Assembly: GCF_000407445.1 (NCBI RefSeq)
Contig: NZ_ASWB01000001.1
Location: 434,001 to 498,000, forward strand
From: Enterococcus moraviensis ATCC BAA-383
GTDB taxonomy: Bacteria > Bacillota > Bacilli > Lactobacillales > Enterococcaceae
Length of the DNA stretch: 64,000 nt
Reading direction: 5' to 3'
Under the pieces are notes generated by a model. That model did not search any database and was not told the DNA's origin. It worked only from the letters and a program-made list of their open reading frames with translations. The position numbers and the translations under genes were made by a program. Below are positions 9,123 to 18,547 of the stretch, one piece after another. Within the stretch, counting starts at the first letter, position 1, and every line of letters begins with the position of its first letter.

Positions 9123-10388
9123 TTAATTTACTTTTTTACGTTCGTTTCTTAAAATAGAAATCGATTGTTTTAAGGATTTTAAAACGCCACCCTCACTATA
9201 CACAAGTACGTTCGATTTGTAGAGCTTCGCTGAAAACATTGTCAACAATACACCAAAAACGACAAGAATCAAAACAGAAATCATAGCACCTGTGTTACTT
9301 ACTGTTTCGCTAGCTAAACGGATCGGCATTATGAAGGATGAAATTAACGGAATATAAGAAGATACTTTGATTACGATATTTTGTGGATCTGTTGTACCTA
9401 AAGAAATCCCAATAAAATAACCTATCATAGCAATGTAGATGATTGGTTGAACGGCTTTTGCTGTATCTTCTGGTTTTGATACTAACGAACCGCATAATGC
9501 TGCTAACACTGAATAAACCAAGACACCTAATACAAAGAATACTAAAGTGAAATAGAGGAAACTTCCAAATATGTTCGTTGAGGAAAGTCCATCTAGCAAA
9601 CTTTTCACCATATCTAGGTTTTTCAATTGTGAGTAGCCGATTCCAATCGATGCAGCATAAATCACAATTTGTGTTAGGGCTACTAAGATTACACCAGTTA
9701 ATTTACCATAAAAATGTGTTTGGGCTTTCGTACTTGATAAAATGACTTCCATGATTCGAGTCCCTTTTTCAGAAGCAATTTCTTGAGCGATAATAGAGGC
9801 ATACGTAATAATAATCACCCAAAGAATGATTGTTATTACAAAAGACATAGCAGATTGAATACCTGTATTATCTTCCCCAGTTGTCATTGTTCCGTTATCA
9901 TCAAAGCTAACTTTGGTCTTTTCAAAATTTGCTGGTTGGCTCAAGCTTGCCAACTGCTCAGCTGTCAAATTCAATTTACTCGCATTTAATGATGATTGTA
10001 CACCATTCAGCATTTGTCCCATCATCATTTCAGTCGTCGTTCCTAAAGAGGATTCTGCATACAATTTTCCTTGAATTTGCTCATCATTTGTATTTAAAAC
10101 TAAAAAAGCATCAATATCTTTATCTTTTAATTGTTTTTCTGCTTCTTTTTGCGATGTCACAACTTTAAAGGTATAATCGTCTGTTTTTGATTTAGCCAAT
10201 TGTGTTGCCAGTTCTTGATTATCTGAAACCAACCCAACTTTCGTTTCCTCTGAAAAACCACCAGCTAGTGAACCAGCTGCAAAAATAATACCCATAACAA
10301 TAAATGGAACCAAAATCATAATAATAAAAGATACCGATTTAACATTTTTTTTGTAAACATCACTTGCTATGATCCAAAATTTACTCAT
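9123..10388 (-). CDS. ABC-2 type transporter permease (NatB/YhaP-like)
   Basis: Integral membrane subunit of an ABC exporter with its partner at 10381. In this 421-residue protein one N-terminal membrane segment is followed by a large extracytoplasmic domain (roughly residues 45-190) and about five further segments. This is the ABC-2/NatB arrangement. I start it at the ATG at 10388, which has AGGTG six bases upstream. A GTG at 10397 is possible but poorly placed. It overlaps the end of the ATPase gene by eight bases, implying translational coupling. NatAB pumps extrude sodium in Bacillus, but other family members export toxic compounds, so the substrate is undetermined. Confidence 0.9.
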   Translation of the reverse strand: MSKFWIIASDVYKKNVKSVSFIIMILVPFIVMGIIFAAGSLAGGFSEETKVGLVSDNQELATQLAKSKTDDYTFKVVTSQKEAEKQLKDKDIDAFLVLNTNDEQIQGKLYAESSLGTTTEMMMGQMLNGVQSSLNASKLNLTAEQLASLSQPANFEKTKVSFDDNGTMTTGEDNTGIQSAMSFVITIILWVIIITYASIIAQEIASEKGTRIMEVILSSTKAQTHFYGKLTGVILVALTQIVIYAASIGIGYSQLKNLDMVKSLLDGLSSTNIFGSFLYFTLVFFVLGVLVYSVLAALCGSLVSKPEDTAKAVQPIIYIAMIGYFIGISLGTTDPQNIVIKVSSYIPLISSFIMPIRLASETVSNTGAMISVLILVVFGVLLTMFSAKLYKSNVLVYSEGGVLKSLKQSISILRNERKKVN

Positions 10389-11280
10389 TTGGTTCACCTG
10401 CTTTCATCTTAAATATTTCTTCTAACGTTGGTGGTTGTTGGTTAAACATTGGGATATAGCCAAATTGAGTAGCTCGTGCAAAAATCTCTTGACCTGCTTT
10501 TGGATCAGTTAGTGTTATTTCCACCACACCATCTCCACGTTTCTCAGCGGATTTGACGCCGTCGATCGCTAACACATCTTCTGGATTCAAAGGAGATTCT
10601 AAAAAAACTTTTGTCCGTCCAAAACTTTCACGAATTTCATGGACTTTACCATTCAACACCATTTCCCCACTTCTTAACATTACAAGGTGGTCACAGATTT
10701 TCTCAACATTATCCATATTATGGCTAGAAAAAATCACGCAAGAGCCCTTTTCTTTCAATGCCAATATTCCATCTTTTAATAGTTCGGCATTGACTGGATC
10801 CAAGCCACTAAAAGGTTCATCTAAAATGACTAATTTAGGTTCGTGAATCAAGGTGGCAATTAATTGGACTTTTTGTTGATTTCCTTTAGAGAGTGATTTG
10901 ACCTTATCCGTTTTCTTGCCTTTGACCTTGAATTTTTCCATCCACTCGTCTATTTTAGGTTCAATTTCTTTTTTTGATTTCCCTCTTAGTTGCGCAAAAT
11001 AAATTAGTTGTTCTTGAATCGACACTTTGGGATATAAGCCTCTTTCTTCTGGTAGGTAACCGATATCATTATAGTCTTTACCGCTTAATTGATGTCCATT
11101 CCAAAGAACAACCCCACTATCTTGTGTTAAAAAATCTAAAATCAATCGGAATGTGGTCGTTTTTCCTGCACCATTTTGACCGATCAATCCTAGTATTTTT
11201 CCATCTGGAATTTCAAAAGACATATTATTTACTGCAGTATAATCCCCAAATGTTTTAACCAAATCTTTTACTTCTAACAT
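10381..11280 (-). CDS. ABC transporter ATP-binding protein (NatA/YhaQ-like)
   Basis: Cytosolic ATPase of the ABC exporter completed by the permease that overlaps its 3' end. Walker A is G-Q-N-G-A-G-K-T-T, the signature is the degenerate L-S-K-G-N-Q-Q-K-V typical of NatA/YhaQ-type ATPases, and Walker B is L-V-I-L-D-E-P. At 299 residues it includes the C-terminal extension seen in NatA-like ATPases. The ATG at 11280 has AGGAGGA six bases upstream, so a longer start at 11322 is rejected. The 75-base gap to the DUF2812 gene holds no convincing promoter, so it probably belongs to the PadR-controlled operon. Confidence 0.92.
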   Translation of the reverse strand: MLEVKDLVKTFGDYTAVNNMSFEIPDGKILGLIGQNGAGKTTTFRLILDFLTQDSGVVLWNGHQLSGKDYNDIGYLPEERGLYPKVSIQEQLIYFAQLRGKSKKEIEPKIDEWMEKFKVKGKKTDKVKSLSKGNQQKVQLIATLIHEPKLVILDEPFSGLDPVNAELLKDGILALKEKGSCVIFSSHNMDNVEKICDHLVMLRSGEMVLNGKVHEIRESFGRTKVFLESPLNPEDVLAIDGVKSAEKRGDGVVEITLTDPKAGQEIFARATQFGYIPMFNQQPPTLEEIFKMKAGEPNE

Positions 11281-11355
11281 TTTCCATCCTCCTATAGTCA
11301 AATTCAAACTTTTTATCAACAAAAACAGTCATTATTTTTATGAATCAATTCTTTT

Positions 11356-12045
11356 TTATAAAGAATCTTTTAGTATGATACTGAACAGCAAGCCTATTAT
11401 AAAGCCAATTACAGCTAAGAGAATACTATCTCTTACGATCCTCTGCCTTTTTGCAAAGTACTCAGGTCGATTATAATAGTTGGTGCGATCATTATACATC
11501 ACGAGTGAGAATATAACACATATTGCTACCCCTATTGGTAGTGCTGTAAATACCATGGCACTGATTATCAAAATTATTCGTATTCCTGATGTTGCTAGAA
11601 TAGTGTTCGATGTATCTTTAGTTAACGCAATAAATGTGAGCAAACCGATTCCCAGTGGTAAATAGATAAAGGACCGTATTAATAGCCAAATCCATTCTTT
11701 TTTCATGCGAATCCAGTAACTTTCTGGATCTGAATAAATTGTCGGCGTGCCGCGATCAGCCTTAAAATAAAAATATTTTTTCTTATAATTCGCTACATTT
11801 TCCCAACCTGCTTGCTTATAAATAACCAAATATTCAGACAATTCATTTGATGAACCATCAAAAAAATCTACTGAAAATTCTTTGTCTTCCGGCATTCCTT
11901 TTTCAAATACAAGAAACCCTACTTGATTCATTCTCTTAAAGTGCCAGCCTTTATTCGCTAGTTTTTTTAAGAGCTGCATCTCTTTCTCTGGATAAAATGC
12001 AATTCCTCTAGAATAAATGTATTTCTTTCCCCTAAACATCTTCAT
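11356..12045 (-). CDS. DUF2812 membrane protein
   Basis: This 229-residue protein has an N-terminal soluble domain of about 110 residues typical of DUF2812 (F-Y-P-E-K-E-M-Q-L-L-K-K-L-A-N-K-G-W near the start). Three hydrophobic segments follow in the C-terminal half. DUF2812 genes are commonly encoded directly after PadR regulators, as here, and the family's function is unknown. The gene overlaps the end of padR by 14 bases, so the two are translationally coupled. By position it may be an accessory or sensory partner of the downstream ABC exporter. That last point is inference. Confidence 0.82.
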   Translation of the reverse strand: MKMFRGKKYIYSRGIAFYPEKEMQLLKKLANKGWHFKRMNQVGFLVFEKGMPEDKEFSVDFFDGSSNELSEYLVIYKQAGWENVANYKKKYFYFKADRGTPTIYSDPESYWIRMKKEWIWLLIRSFIYLPLGIGLLTFIALTKDTSNTILATSGIRIILIISAMVFTALPIGVAICVIFSLVMYNDRTNYYNRPEYFAKRQRIVRDSILLAVIGFIIGLLFSIILKDSL

Positions 12046-12355
12046 TCATTTCTCCTTTTTCAGCTAACAGGCGGCTTCCAGCTTGATAAAGAAGTTTGCG
12101 GCGCTTGGTATCGGTTTTTAAGAGCTCCAGCCCCTTATCTGAAATTAAATAGATTTTTTTCCGTTCATTACTTTCTTCGAGTGTAATCAATTGGTTCTTC
12201 TCTAACTTTTTTAAGATCGTATACATACTTGCTGGACCAATATTGACTTGCCCATATGTTAAACTATTCACTTCCTTCATGATAGCATACCCATGTTGTG
12301 GTTTTAGTAAGGCTAGTAGGATCAAATAGCTGGAGTCCGTCAATGTATCTTCCAT
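12032..12355 (-). CDS. PadR-family transcriptional regulator
   Basis: This 107-residue winged-helix regulator has the PadR core L-I-L-L-A-L-L-K-P-Q-H-G-Y-A-I-M at residues 9-24 and a wing followed by a charged dimerisation helix. I start it at the ATG at 12355, after AAGGGGC. A frame open to 12430 would begin inside the promoter. It heads a probable operon of padR, DUF2812, NatA-like and NatB-like genes. PadR proteins usually repress their own operon and are released by toxic small molecules. The palindrome at the start point supports autoregulation. Confidence 0.9.
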   Translation of the reverse strand: MEDTLTDSSYLILLALLKPQHGYAIMKEVNSLTYGQVNIGPASMYTILKKLEKNQLITLEESNERKKIYLISDKGLELLKTDTKRRKLLYQAGSRLLAEKGEMNEDV

Positions 12356-12381
12356 GGAATCTTGCCCCTTTATATCGTATA

Positions 12382-12430
12382 GTGATATATCACCTAATGA
12401 TATAGTATCGTGCGTGCGAACTTCTGTCAA
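12382..12430 (-). promoter_or_regulatory. padR promoter and palindromic operator
   Basis: A perfect -35 TTGACA (12430-12425) and a -10 TACTAT (12407-12402) are 17 bases apart. Immediately downstream, GTGATATATCAC (12382-12393) is a perfect 12-bp palindrome covering the expected transcription start, flanked by further TATAGT/GATATAG half-site copies. This layout fits PadR autorepression. Confidence 0.78.
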
Positions 12431-12487
12431 TCATTTCTTAAAATTTTAGAGCATTTTTCTTGACAACAAAGATTGAGATAGAATAAA

Positions 12488-12521
12488 CAAAAAAACTAAA
12501 GCTACCCAAGTAACTTTAGTT
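12488..12521 (-). terminator. uvrC terminator
   Basis: Hairpin with arms AACTAAAG (12494) and CTTTAGTT (ending 12521), followed on the minus strand by a U-run. It lies just past the uvrC stop. Confidence 0.8.
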
Positions 12522-12532
12522 TAATGAATGAC

Positions 12533-14335
12533 TTATTTAGTGTTTTCGTCCAGCTCGGTTTGATCCTGATGCAAATGATCAAACACATTCTTCGCAACAT
12601 TTTTTGGCAAACCAGAGGTAATTAACTCCTCTATAGACGCTGCCGTAATATTTTTCAATGATTTAAACTGTTTTAATAGCTCTTTCTTTCGTTTGGGTCC
12701 TAATCCTTCTATTCCATCTAATCGGGAAGCAAAACTATTTTTACTTCGTAATTGACGATGGAAAGTGATGGCAAATCGATGGACTTCATCTTGGATTCGT
12801 TGTAATAAGAAAAATTCTTGAGAATTCCTTTCGAGATCAACGATGTCCAAATTAGGACCAAAAAGCAATTCACTTGTTTTATGTTTATCATTTTTTGCTA
12901 ATCCCGCAATGGGAATGTCTAAGCCAAGTTGATTATCTAGTACCTCTTTAGCAGCATCAACCTGTCCTTTCCCACCATCGATTACAATCAAATCAGGAAA
13001 TGGTAAATTATCTTTGAGAACTCGAGAATAGCGACGATAGATGACTTCTCGCATCGACGCATAATCATCTGGTCCTTTTACAGTTTTGATTTTGTATTTT
13101 CGATATTCTTTTTTGTCCGGACGACCATCGATAAACACTACCATTGCTGAAACAGGGTCTGTTCCCATGATATTCGAGTTGTCAAACGCTTCGATTCTGA
13201 TTGGGGTCGGAATATTCATCGCGTTCCCTAACTTTTCGACAGCGCCAATTGTTCTTTCTTGTTTTCTCACAATCAAGTCGAATTTTTCTTGTAATGCAAC
13301 CGTAGCATTTTTACCGGCCAATTTTACTAGTTTCTTTTTCTCTCCTCGTTGAGGTTGTAAAACTTTCGTAGAGAGCATCGCTTCTACACTAGCAATATCG
13401 ATATTATCAGGGATCAGCACTTCTCTTGGAATAAAATGTTCATTTTCTTGGTAAAACTGTCCAATAAAGGTTAAGAAATCTTCTTCTTCTTCATTATAAA
13501 ATGGAAAAATAGAAACATCTCGCTCAATCAGCTTTCCTTGTCGAACAAAAAATACTTGCACGCACATCCAGCCTTTATCAACCGAATACCCAAAGACGTC
13601 ACGGTCAACTAAGTCTGCATTCGTCATTTTTTGTCGTGTCATCACTGTTTCAATCGCTTTGATTTGATCGCGGTATTCTGCTGCTTTTTCAAACTCCATA
13701 TTTTCAGCAGCTTCATTCATTTTTCTTTGGATTTCTTCTTGAATCACTGGGTGTCCACCGTTCAAAAAGCTTTTGATTTCCGCTACCATCTCCGTATACG
13801 TTGATTTGGGAATATCAAAAACACAGGGCGCTAAACATTGTCCCATATGATAATAGAGGCAAACCTCTTTGGGTAAGACCCGACATTTTCTTAAAGGAAA
13901 AAGTCGGTCCAACAACCGTTTCGTTTCATTTGCTGCACCAACATCTGGATAAGGACCAAAATACAACGCTTTGTCTTTGGAAACTTTTCTCGTGATCAAT
14001 AATCGAGGATACTCTTCATTTGTTATTTTGATAAAAGGATAGCTTTTATCATCTTTCAACATGATATTGTATTTAGGGTCATTTTTATGGATCAGATTGA
14101 TTTCCAACAGTAATGCTTCAATATTTGATTCTGTCACAATATATTCAAAATCTTCTATTTCACTGACTAGTCGTTCCGTTTTCGTATCATGGCTACCAGT
14201 AAAATAAGAGCGTACTCGGTTTTTTAGTATTTTTGCTTTCCCAACATATATGATTGTTCCATTTTTATCTTTCATCAAGTAACAACCTGGTTGGTCAGGA
14301 AGCAAGGCTAATTTATTTTTGATTCTTTCGTTCAT
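12533..14335 (-). CDS. uvrC: Excinuclease ABC subunit C
   Basis: Nuclease of nucleotide excision repair that makes both incisions with UvrAB at damaged DNA. The 600-residue protein shows the domains in order. The N-terminal GIY-YIG nuclease has P-G-C-Y-L-M-K-D and then I-I-Y-V-G-K-A-K. A UvrB-interacting UVR motif lies near residue 205. The RNase H-like nuclease domain contains E-A-F-D-N-S-N and [10 protein letters not shown]-terminal helix-hairpin-helix pair completes it. The start at 14335 gives the normal family length. It has its own extended -10 promoter downstream of the trxA terminator. Confidence 0.97.
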   Translation of the reverse strand: MNERIKNKLALLPDQPGCYLMKDKNGTIIYVGKAKILKNRVRSYFTGSHDTKTERLVSEIEDFEYIVTESNIEALLLEINLIHKNDPKYNIMLKDDKSYPFIKITNEEYPRLLITRKVSKDKALYFGPYPDVGAANETKRLLDRLFPLRKCRVLPKEVCLYYHMGQCLAPCVFDIPKSTYTEMVAEIKSFLNGGHPVIQEEIQRKMNEAAENMEFEKAAEYRDQIKAIETVMTRQKMTNADLVDRDVFGYSVDKGWMCVQVFFVRQGKLIERDVSIFPFYNEEEEDFLTFIGQFYQENEHFIPREVLIPDNIDIASVEAMLSTKVLQPQRGEKKKLVKLAGKNATVALQEKFDLIVRKQERTIGAVEKLGNAMNIPTPIRIEAFDNSNIMGTDPVSAMVVFIDGRPDKKEYRKYKIKTVKGPDDYASMREVIYRRYSRVLKDNLPFPDLIVIDGGKGQVDAAKEVLDNQLGLDIPIAGLAKNDKHKTSELLFGPNLDIVDLERNSQEFFLLQRIQDEVHRFAITFHRQLRSKNSFASRLDGIEGLGPKRKKELLKQFKSLKNITAASIEELITSGLPKNVAKNVFDHLHQDQTELDENTK

Positions 14336-14366
14336 AGTACTTCCCTTCTTTTTCTTGATAACTTGT

Positions 14367-14375
14367 ATTATACCA
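14367..14375 (-). promoter_or_regulatory. uvrC extended -10 promoter
   Basis: TGGTATAAT on the minus strand is a perfect extended -10 element (TATAAT at 14372-14367), 32 bases before the uvrC start. The -35 is poor. Confidence 0.6.
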
Positions 14376-14395
14376 TTTTCTAGAAAGTTAGACAT

Positions 14396-14425
14396 AAAAA
14401 AAAGGATGAAGAAACTCTCCATCCT
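14396..14425 (-). terminator. trxA terminator
   Basis: Stem AGGATG with CATCCT (14403-14408 and 14420-14425), followed on the minus strand by about eight U residues. Confidence 0.85.
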
Positions 14426-14434
14426 AAGTGAATT

Positions 14435-14749
14435 CTACAGATGTTTGCCGATCAATGCGCGTAATTGTTCTTTAGAATGAACACCTACTGCTTTTTCTAC
14501 AACTTCTCCGTCTTTTTTCAAAAGTAATGTGGGAATACTCATGATTCCAAATGAAGCTGGTGTCTCAGGATTTTCATCCACATCCATCTTCGTAATTTTC
14601 ACTTCACTCTCATCATATTCTTCACTTAATTGTTCTAAAATCGGTGATTGCATGCGACAAGGACCACACCAAGTTGCCCAAAAATCGATCAATACAAGAC
14701 CGCTATCTGTTTCAGTTGAAAAATCTTTATCCGTAATTACTTGTGTCAT
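14435..14749 (-). CDS. trxA: Thioredoxin
   Basis: Cytosolic dithiol-disulfide reductant of 104 residues that reduces protein disulfides using electrons from thioredoxin reductase. The active site W-C-G-P-C has its cysteines at 28 and 31, and the conserved cis-proline region S-I-P-T-L follows at about 72-76. The length is standard. An extended -10 element TGCTATAAT (TATAAT at 14788-14783) lies upstream and a terminator downstream, so the gene can be a single transcript between mutS2 and uvrC. Confidence 0.97.
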   Translation of the reverse strand: MTQVITDKDFSTETDSGLVLIDFWATWCGPCRMQSPILEQLSEEYDESEVKITKMDVDENPETPASFGIMSIPTLLLKKDGEVVEKAVGVHSKEQLRALIGKHL

Positions 14750-14782
14750 ATTGAAGACCTCCTACTTTTTACATCTAAAATA

Positions 14783-14791
14783 ATTATAGCA
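14783..14791 (-). promoter_or_regulatory. trxA extended -10 promoter
   Basis: TGCTATAAT on the minus strand is a perfect extended -10 box, 34 bases upstream of the trxA start. No clear -35 is seen. Confidence 0.55.
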
Positions 14792-14838
14792 CTCGTCGCC
14801 TCATTCAGCCAGCTTTCTGCTTACTAAAGGTAAGCAAG

Positions 14839-17205
14839 CTACTTGAACTTCACGATTGTTGCACCATTTCCACCTTGATTTCCCGGCGCAAATTCAAAAC
14901 TGCTTACACTGCGATGGTTTTTCAAATAATCCGTGATTCCTGTTCTCAGAGCACCCGTTCCTTTTCCATGAACAATTGTTACCTGAGGATACCCTGCCAA
15001 TATAGCTGCATCCAAGTATTGATCCACTTCAGCTAGGGCTTCTTCATAACGCTTCCCGCGTAAATCCAATTGATTTGCTACATGGCTACTTTCACTCGAG
15101 CGAACAGCTGTTACTCTTTGTTTCGGTTCTTTCTCAGGAGCAACTGGCGTCATGTCGCTTTCGTCTACAGACATTTTTAAAATCCCTAATTGAACTTGCC
15201 ATTCATTCTCACTAGATTTCCGAATCAACGTTCCTCTTTGTCCAAAGGTGTTGACGATCACTTCATCACCAGATTTTAGTTTCTTCTGTTCTTTGGCTTT
15301 TTTTAGTACTTTATTTTTTTCTAGATGCGTTTCTTCTTGATGGAGTTGAGAAAGTTTTGACTTAGCATCGATTAATTGATGTTCTTTCACACCACCTTGA
15401 TTTCCACCCGTTAGCTGCATTTTACGGATATCTGAAATAATATCACTTGCTTCATCTTCAGCCTGTGAAACCAATTCGTTCGCTTTTTTTCGAGCCTTCA
15501 CCATTTCTTTTTCGCGTTCATCAAAAAAGTAACCATAGGCTTCTTTCAATTCTTTGTGAAGTCGCTCTGCTTCCTCGACATAATGGCGTACTTCTAAATA
15601 TTCTGTTTCTGCCATTTTACGACGATTCTCTAAATCAGCGATCATTTCATTTAAATCCTGGCTTTCACCATCCATAATATGTTTCGCTTCATTAATGATC
15701 GTTGTATCTAGCCCTAAACGTTTTGAAATTTCAAATGCATTACTTCGTCCTGGAACACCAATCAACAAACGATACGTTGGACTCAATGTATCTACATCAA
15801 ACTCCATACTGGCATTGATAGTCCCCGCACGATTATAGCCATACACTTTTAATTCAGGATAATGGGTCGTTGCCATTACGTAGGCACTTTTACTACCTAA
15901 TGCATCCAAAATTGAAATAGCCAATGCTGCACCTTCTTGAGGGTCAGTACCTGCACCCAGTTCATCAAATAAGACTAAACTATGCTCGTCAACTTTTTTC
16001 AATACATCGACAATGTTGGTCATGTGAGAAGAGAATGTACTTAAACTTTGTTCGATGGATTGTTCATCACCAATATCTGCAAAGATTTCGTCAAAAATAC
16101 CCATTCGACTTTCTTCGCCTGCTGAAATTGGCAAACCAGATTGTCCCATCAATTGAAGCAATCCTAAAGTCTTCAATGTGATGGTTTTACCACCTGTATT
16201 AGGTCCAGTGATTACCACTGCCTGATAATCCTTACCAAGTGTAATATCGTTTGGTACAGCTTTGGCTTGATCTAACAATGGATGCCTAGCTTGTTTAAAA
16301 TAAATATGATTTTCTTTGCTTATTTCTGGAACGACAGCATTCAGTTCCTTACCAAAACGAGCTTTTGCATTTATAAAGTCCAACTTACCGATAACATAAG
16401 CATTATGCATAATATCATTTCGATGTGGAACCAATTCAGCAGATAACACAGATAAAATGCGTTCGATTTCATTGCGTTCTGCAATTTGATGTTGACGTAA
16501 GCGATTGTTTAAATCAACAATTTGTTTCGGTTCAACAAATAGTGTTTGACCTGAAGCGCTTTGATCATGTATTACTCCGCCAAAAACACTTTTATATTCT
16601 TGTTTGACAGGGATAACATAGCGTTCATTTCTCATTGTTACAATAGCATCGCTCAGATATTTAGCATTTTTTCCTCTTACGATACCATCTAACTGTTCTC
16701 GAATCGTTTGTTCACTTCTGCGAATATTCGTTCGAATGATTTTTAATTCAGGCGAAGCTTCATCTGTTACTCGCCCATCCTCATCAATCGACTCTTTTAA
16801 TCTACGGCTCAATTCAGGTAAAACAATCAATTGGTCGATCCAAGAATAAAGCCTTAATAATTCGATTTCACTATCTTGTAAATCATTAAAAAAACGGATA
16901 ACTTCAGAGGTCGTTGTTAGTACACGACCAACGTGAGCTAATTCTACGCCATTCAAATCAGCACCAATTTCAATACGCTTCATATGCGGACGAATGTTCT
17001 CTAATTTTGGAATAGGGATGCCACCCCGTAAGCGTTGAATTTTCAATCCGTCTTCTGTTTCTTCTAGCCAATCTTGTATAATTGTTGCATCATTTACTGG
17101 TGCTAAATGTTCGATTTCTTCTATGCCCTGAGCTGTCACAACATATTGAGATAGGAACTGCTTGACCTTATCAAACCCCAATGTTGTTAAAATTCGTGTA
17201 TTCAT
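14839..17205 (-). CDS. mutS2: Endonuclease MutS2 / ribosome-collision factor
   Basis: 788-residue MutS2, a DNA-binding ATPase of the MutS superfamily. In Bacillus it also splits collided ribosomes, and it has been linked to suppression of recombination. It has an N-terminal clamp/lever region and an ATPase with Walker A G-P-N-T-G-G-K-T and Walker B L-V-L-F-D-E-L-G-A-G-T-D. A long coiled coil follows at about 510-630. The C-terminal Smr domain contains L-D-L-R-G and H-G-K-G-T-G-A-L-R. AGAAGGTG precedes the ATG. It follows zapA and cvpA on the minus strand, the usual order in Lactobacillales. Confidence 0.97.
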   Translation of the reverse strand: MNTRILTTLGFDKVKQFLSQYVVTAQGIEEIEHLAPVNDATIIQDWLEETEDGLKIQRLRGGIPIPKLENIRPHMKRIEIGADLNGVELAHVGRVLTTTSEVIRFFNDLQDSEIELLRLYSWIDQLIVLPELSRRLKESIDEDGRVTDEASPELKIIRTNIRRSEQTIREQLDGIVRGKNAKYLSDAIVTMRNERYVIPVKQEYKSVFGGVIHDQSASGQTLFVEPKQIVDLNNRLRQHQIAERNEIERILSVLSAELVPHRNDIMHNAYVIGKLDFINAKARFGKELNAVVPEISKENHIYFKQARHPLLDQAKAVPNDITLGKDYQAVVITGPNTGGKTITLKTLGLLQLMGQSGLPISAGEESRMGIFDEIFADIGDEQSIEQSLSTFSSHMTNIVDVLKKVDEHSLVLFDELGAGTDPQEGAALAISILDALGSKSAYVMATTHYPELKVYGYNRAGTINASMEFDVDTLSPTYRLLIGVPGRSNAFEISKRLGLDTTIINEAKHIMDGESQDLNEMIADLENRRKMAETEYLEVRHYVEEAERLHKELKEAYGYFFDEREKEMVKARKKANELVSQAEDEASDIISDIRKMQLTGGNQGGVKEHQLIDAKSKLSQLHQEETHLEKNKVLKKAKEQKKLKSGDEVIVNTFGQRGTLIRKSSENEWQVQLGILKMSVDESDMTPVAPEKEPKQRVTAVRSSESSHVANQLDLRGKRYEEALAEVDQYLDAAILAGYPQVTIVHGKGTGALRTGITDYLKNHRSVSSFEFAPGNQGGNGATIVKFK

Positions 17206-17259
17206 TTTTTCACCTTCTGTTCTTGTAAGACTTGTTGCAAATAATAGTATTTACTATGA

Positions 17260-17808
17260 TTACTTAATCATTTGTTCAATCCACAAATGATAGATTTGTT
17301 TAGAAAATATTGGTGTATCTTTAATGATGTAACTAGCTAAGCCACTATTTTTAAGCTGATTTTGAAGAGCGTCTACAGGCAACATCGATAACATGCTTAA
17401 TATTAAAAATAGGCCAACATAAATCACAACTAAACTTATTATCCCACCCGCTAACCAATTCGCTTGCTTGAGAACTGGAACAAAAACCAATCCATGGGCA
17501 AAAATAGCCAAAAAGCGAACCACAAACCAGCCAGCGACTATAATGAGTAAAAATGCCACAGAACCATAAAAAGCTTGGTCTAAATCAAGAGTCAGATCTT
17601 GATTGAAAAAAACCAATTTCGTTTCAGCTGTTGGTGATGGATACGGGATGAACAACTCTAGATGAGAGGCCAAACTCTTATAATACGTTTTAGCTACAAA
17701 ATAAGAACAAAGGTAACCAACTGTATATAGAACTTGCAAAATCAGTCCGCGTCTAGCGCCTGTATAAAAGCCAATGGCTAATAGTAGTAAAATGAGTAAT
17801 GTTAACAT
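17260..17808 (-). CDS. CvpA family membrane protein
   Basis: This 182-residue protein has four or five hydrophobic segments and the CvpA-like N-terminus with the G-A-R-R-G-L motif near residue 17. CvpA was first linked to colicin V production in E. coli. In Firmicutes the family is an uncharacterised inner-membrane protein found next to zapA and mutS2, as here. It starts 17 bases after zapA ends. Its role is unknown, and the context suggests envelope or division functions only loosely. Confidence 0.88.
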   Translation of the reverse strand: MLTLLILLLLAIGFYTGARRGLILQVLYTVGYLCSYFVAKTYYKSLASHLELFIPYPSPTAETKLVFFNQDLTLDLDQAFYGSVAFLLIIVAGWFVVRFLAIFAHGLVFVPVLKQANWLAGGIISLVVIYVGLFLILSMLSMLPVDALQNQLKNSGLASYIIKDTPIFSKQIYHLWIEQMIK

Positions 17809-17825
17809 CCTGTCATCCTCTCAGA

Positions 17826-18269
17826 TTATTGGTCTTGAGTGCTCTTACTTTGAATTTGTTGTTTACGGTTTTCATTTAAAATTTGCTGTGCTTCCATATG
17901 ATTATGGATTTCTACATCTTCTTGTCCATTTTTCTTCAGTACGCCACGAGCTTCTTCTTCTATTGCTTCAATACGTTTGATTCGATTTTCAAGCTCTGCT
18001 AATCGAATTGTACGTTTTTTCAATTCAGCCACTTCTTGTTCCAAATTGAGAACTTTCTCTTGTTTTTTCACTTGATCTGAAATCGCATTGATTGCTAACA
18101 AAACTGATGCTTGCTCATCATTTGTTTGCGGTGAAATATGTTTGATTTCAGCTAATTGTTCATTGACTAATTTCGTCACTAAATCCATATGTTGTTTGCT
18201 TTCTTGTCCGATGATCGTATATGTATGATCGGCAATCACAGCTTTATATCTTGTTTTTTCTTTAACCAT
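17826..18269 (-). CDS. zapA: Cell division protein ZapA
   Basis: ZapA bundles FtsZ filaments at the division ring. In this 147-residue protein the first 60 or so residues match the ZapA globular domain (Y-T-I-I-G followed by a helix ending V-N-E-Q-L). A long coiled coil occupies about residues 75-125, and a Gln/Lys-rich tail makes it longer than the Bacillus protein (about 85 residues), as is usual in lactic acid bacteria. It is the first gene of the zapA-cvpA-mutS2 group. Confidence 0.88.
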   Translation of the reverse strand: MVKEKTRYKAVIADHTYTIIGQESKQHMDLVTKLVNEQLAEIKHISPQTNDEQASVLLAINAISDQVKKQEKVLNLEQEVAELKKRTIRLAELENRIKRIEAIEEEARGVLKKNGQEDVEIHNHMEAQQILNENRKQQIQSKSTQDQ

Positions 18270-18547
18270 GGTCGTGTTCCCTCCTGTGTGATCCGTTACA
18301 TGCTATTGTATCATGAAAATCATTTTGTGTGTTTTCACATAACCCTTTCCTATTATATGCTACTAAACAGAAAAATTAAAGGTTTAGTGTTATTATTACA
18401 ACTTTCATTAGCTTTTTTTCTTAAAAACACTTCTCACTAGAATTTTTGACTTTATTCTCATACAATTATGTAAGAAAAGGTGTTAGTGTCTCTATTTCAT
18501 ATCAGAACAACAAACAACTCACTTTTTCAGGAAAGGACGATACATTT

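Noticed and set aside
11281-11355. Promoter for the NatA-like gene (TTGATA, 17 bases, TATAGG)
   Set aside because: The -10 would abut the ribosome-binding site, leaving no room for a transcribed leader.
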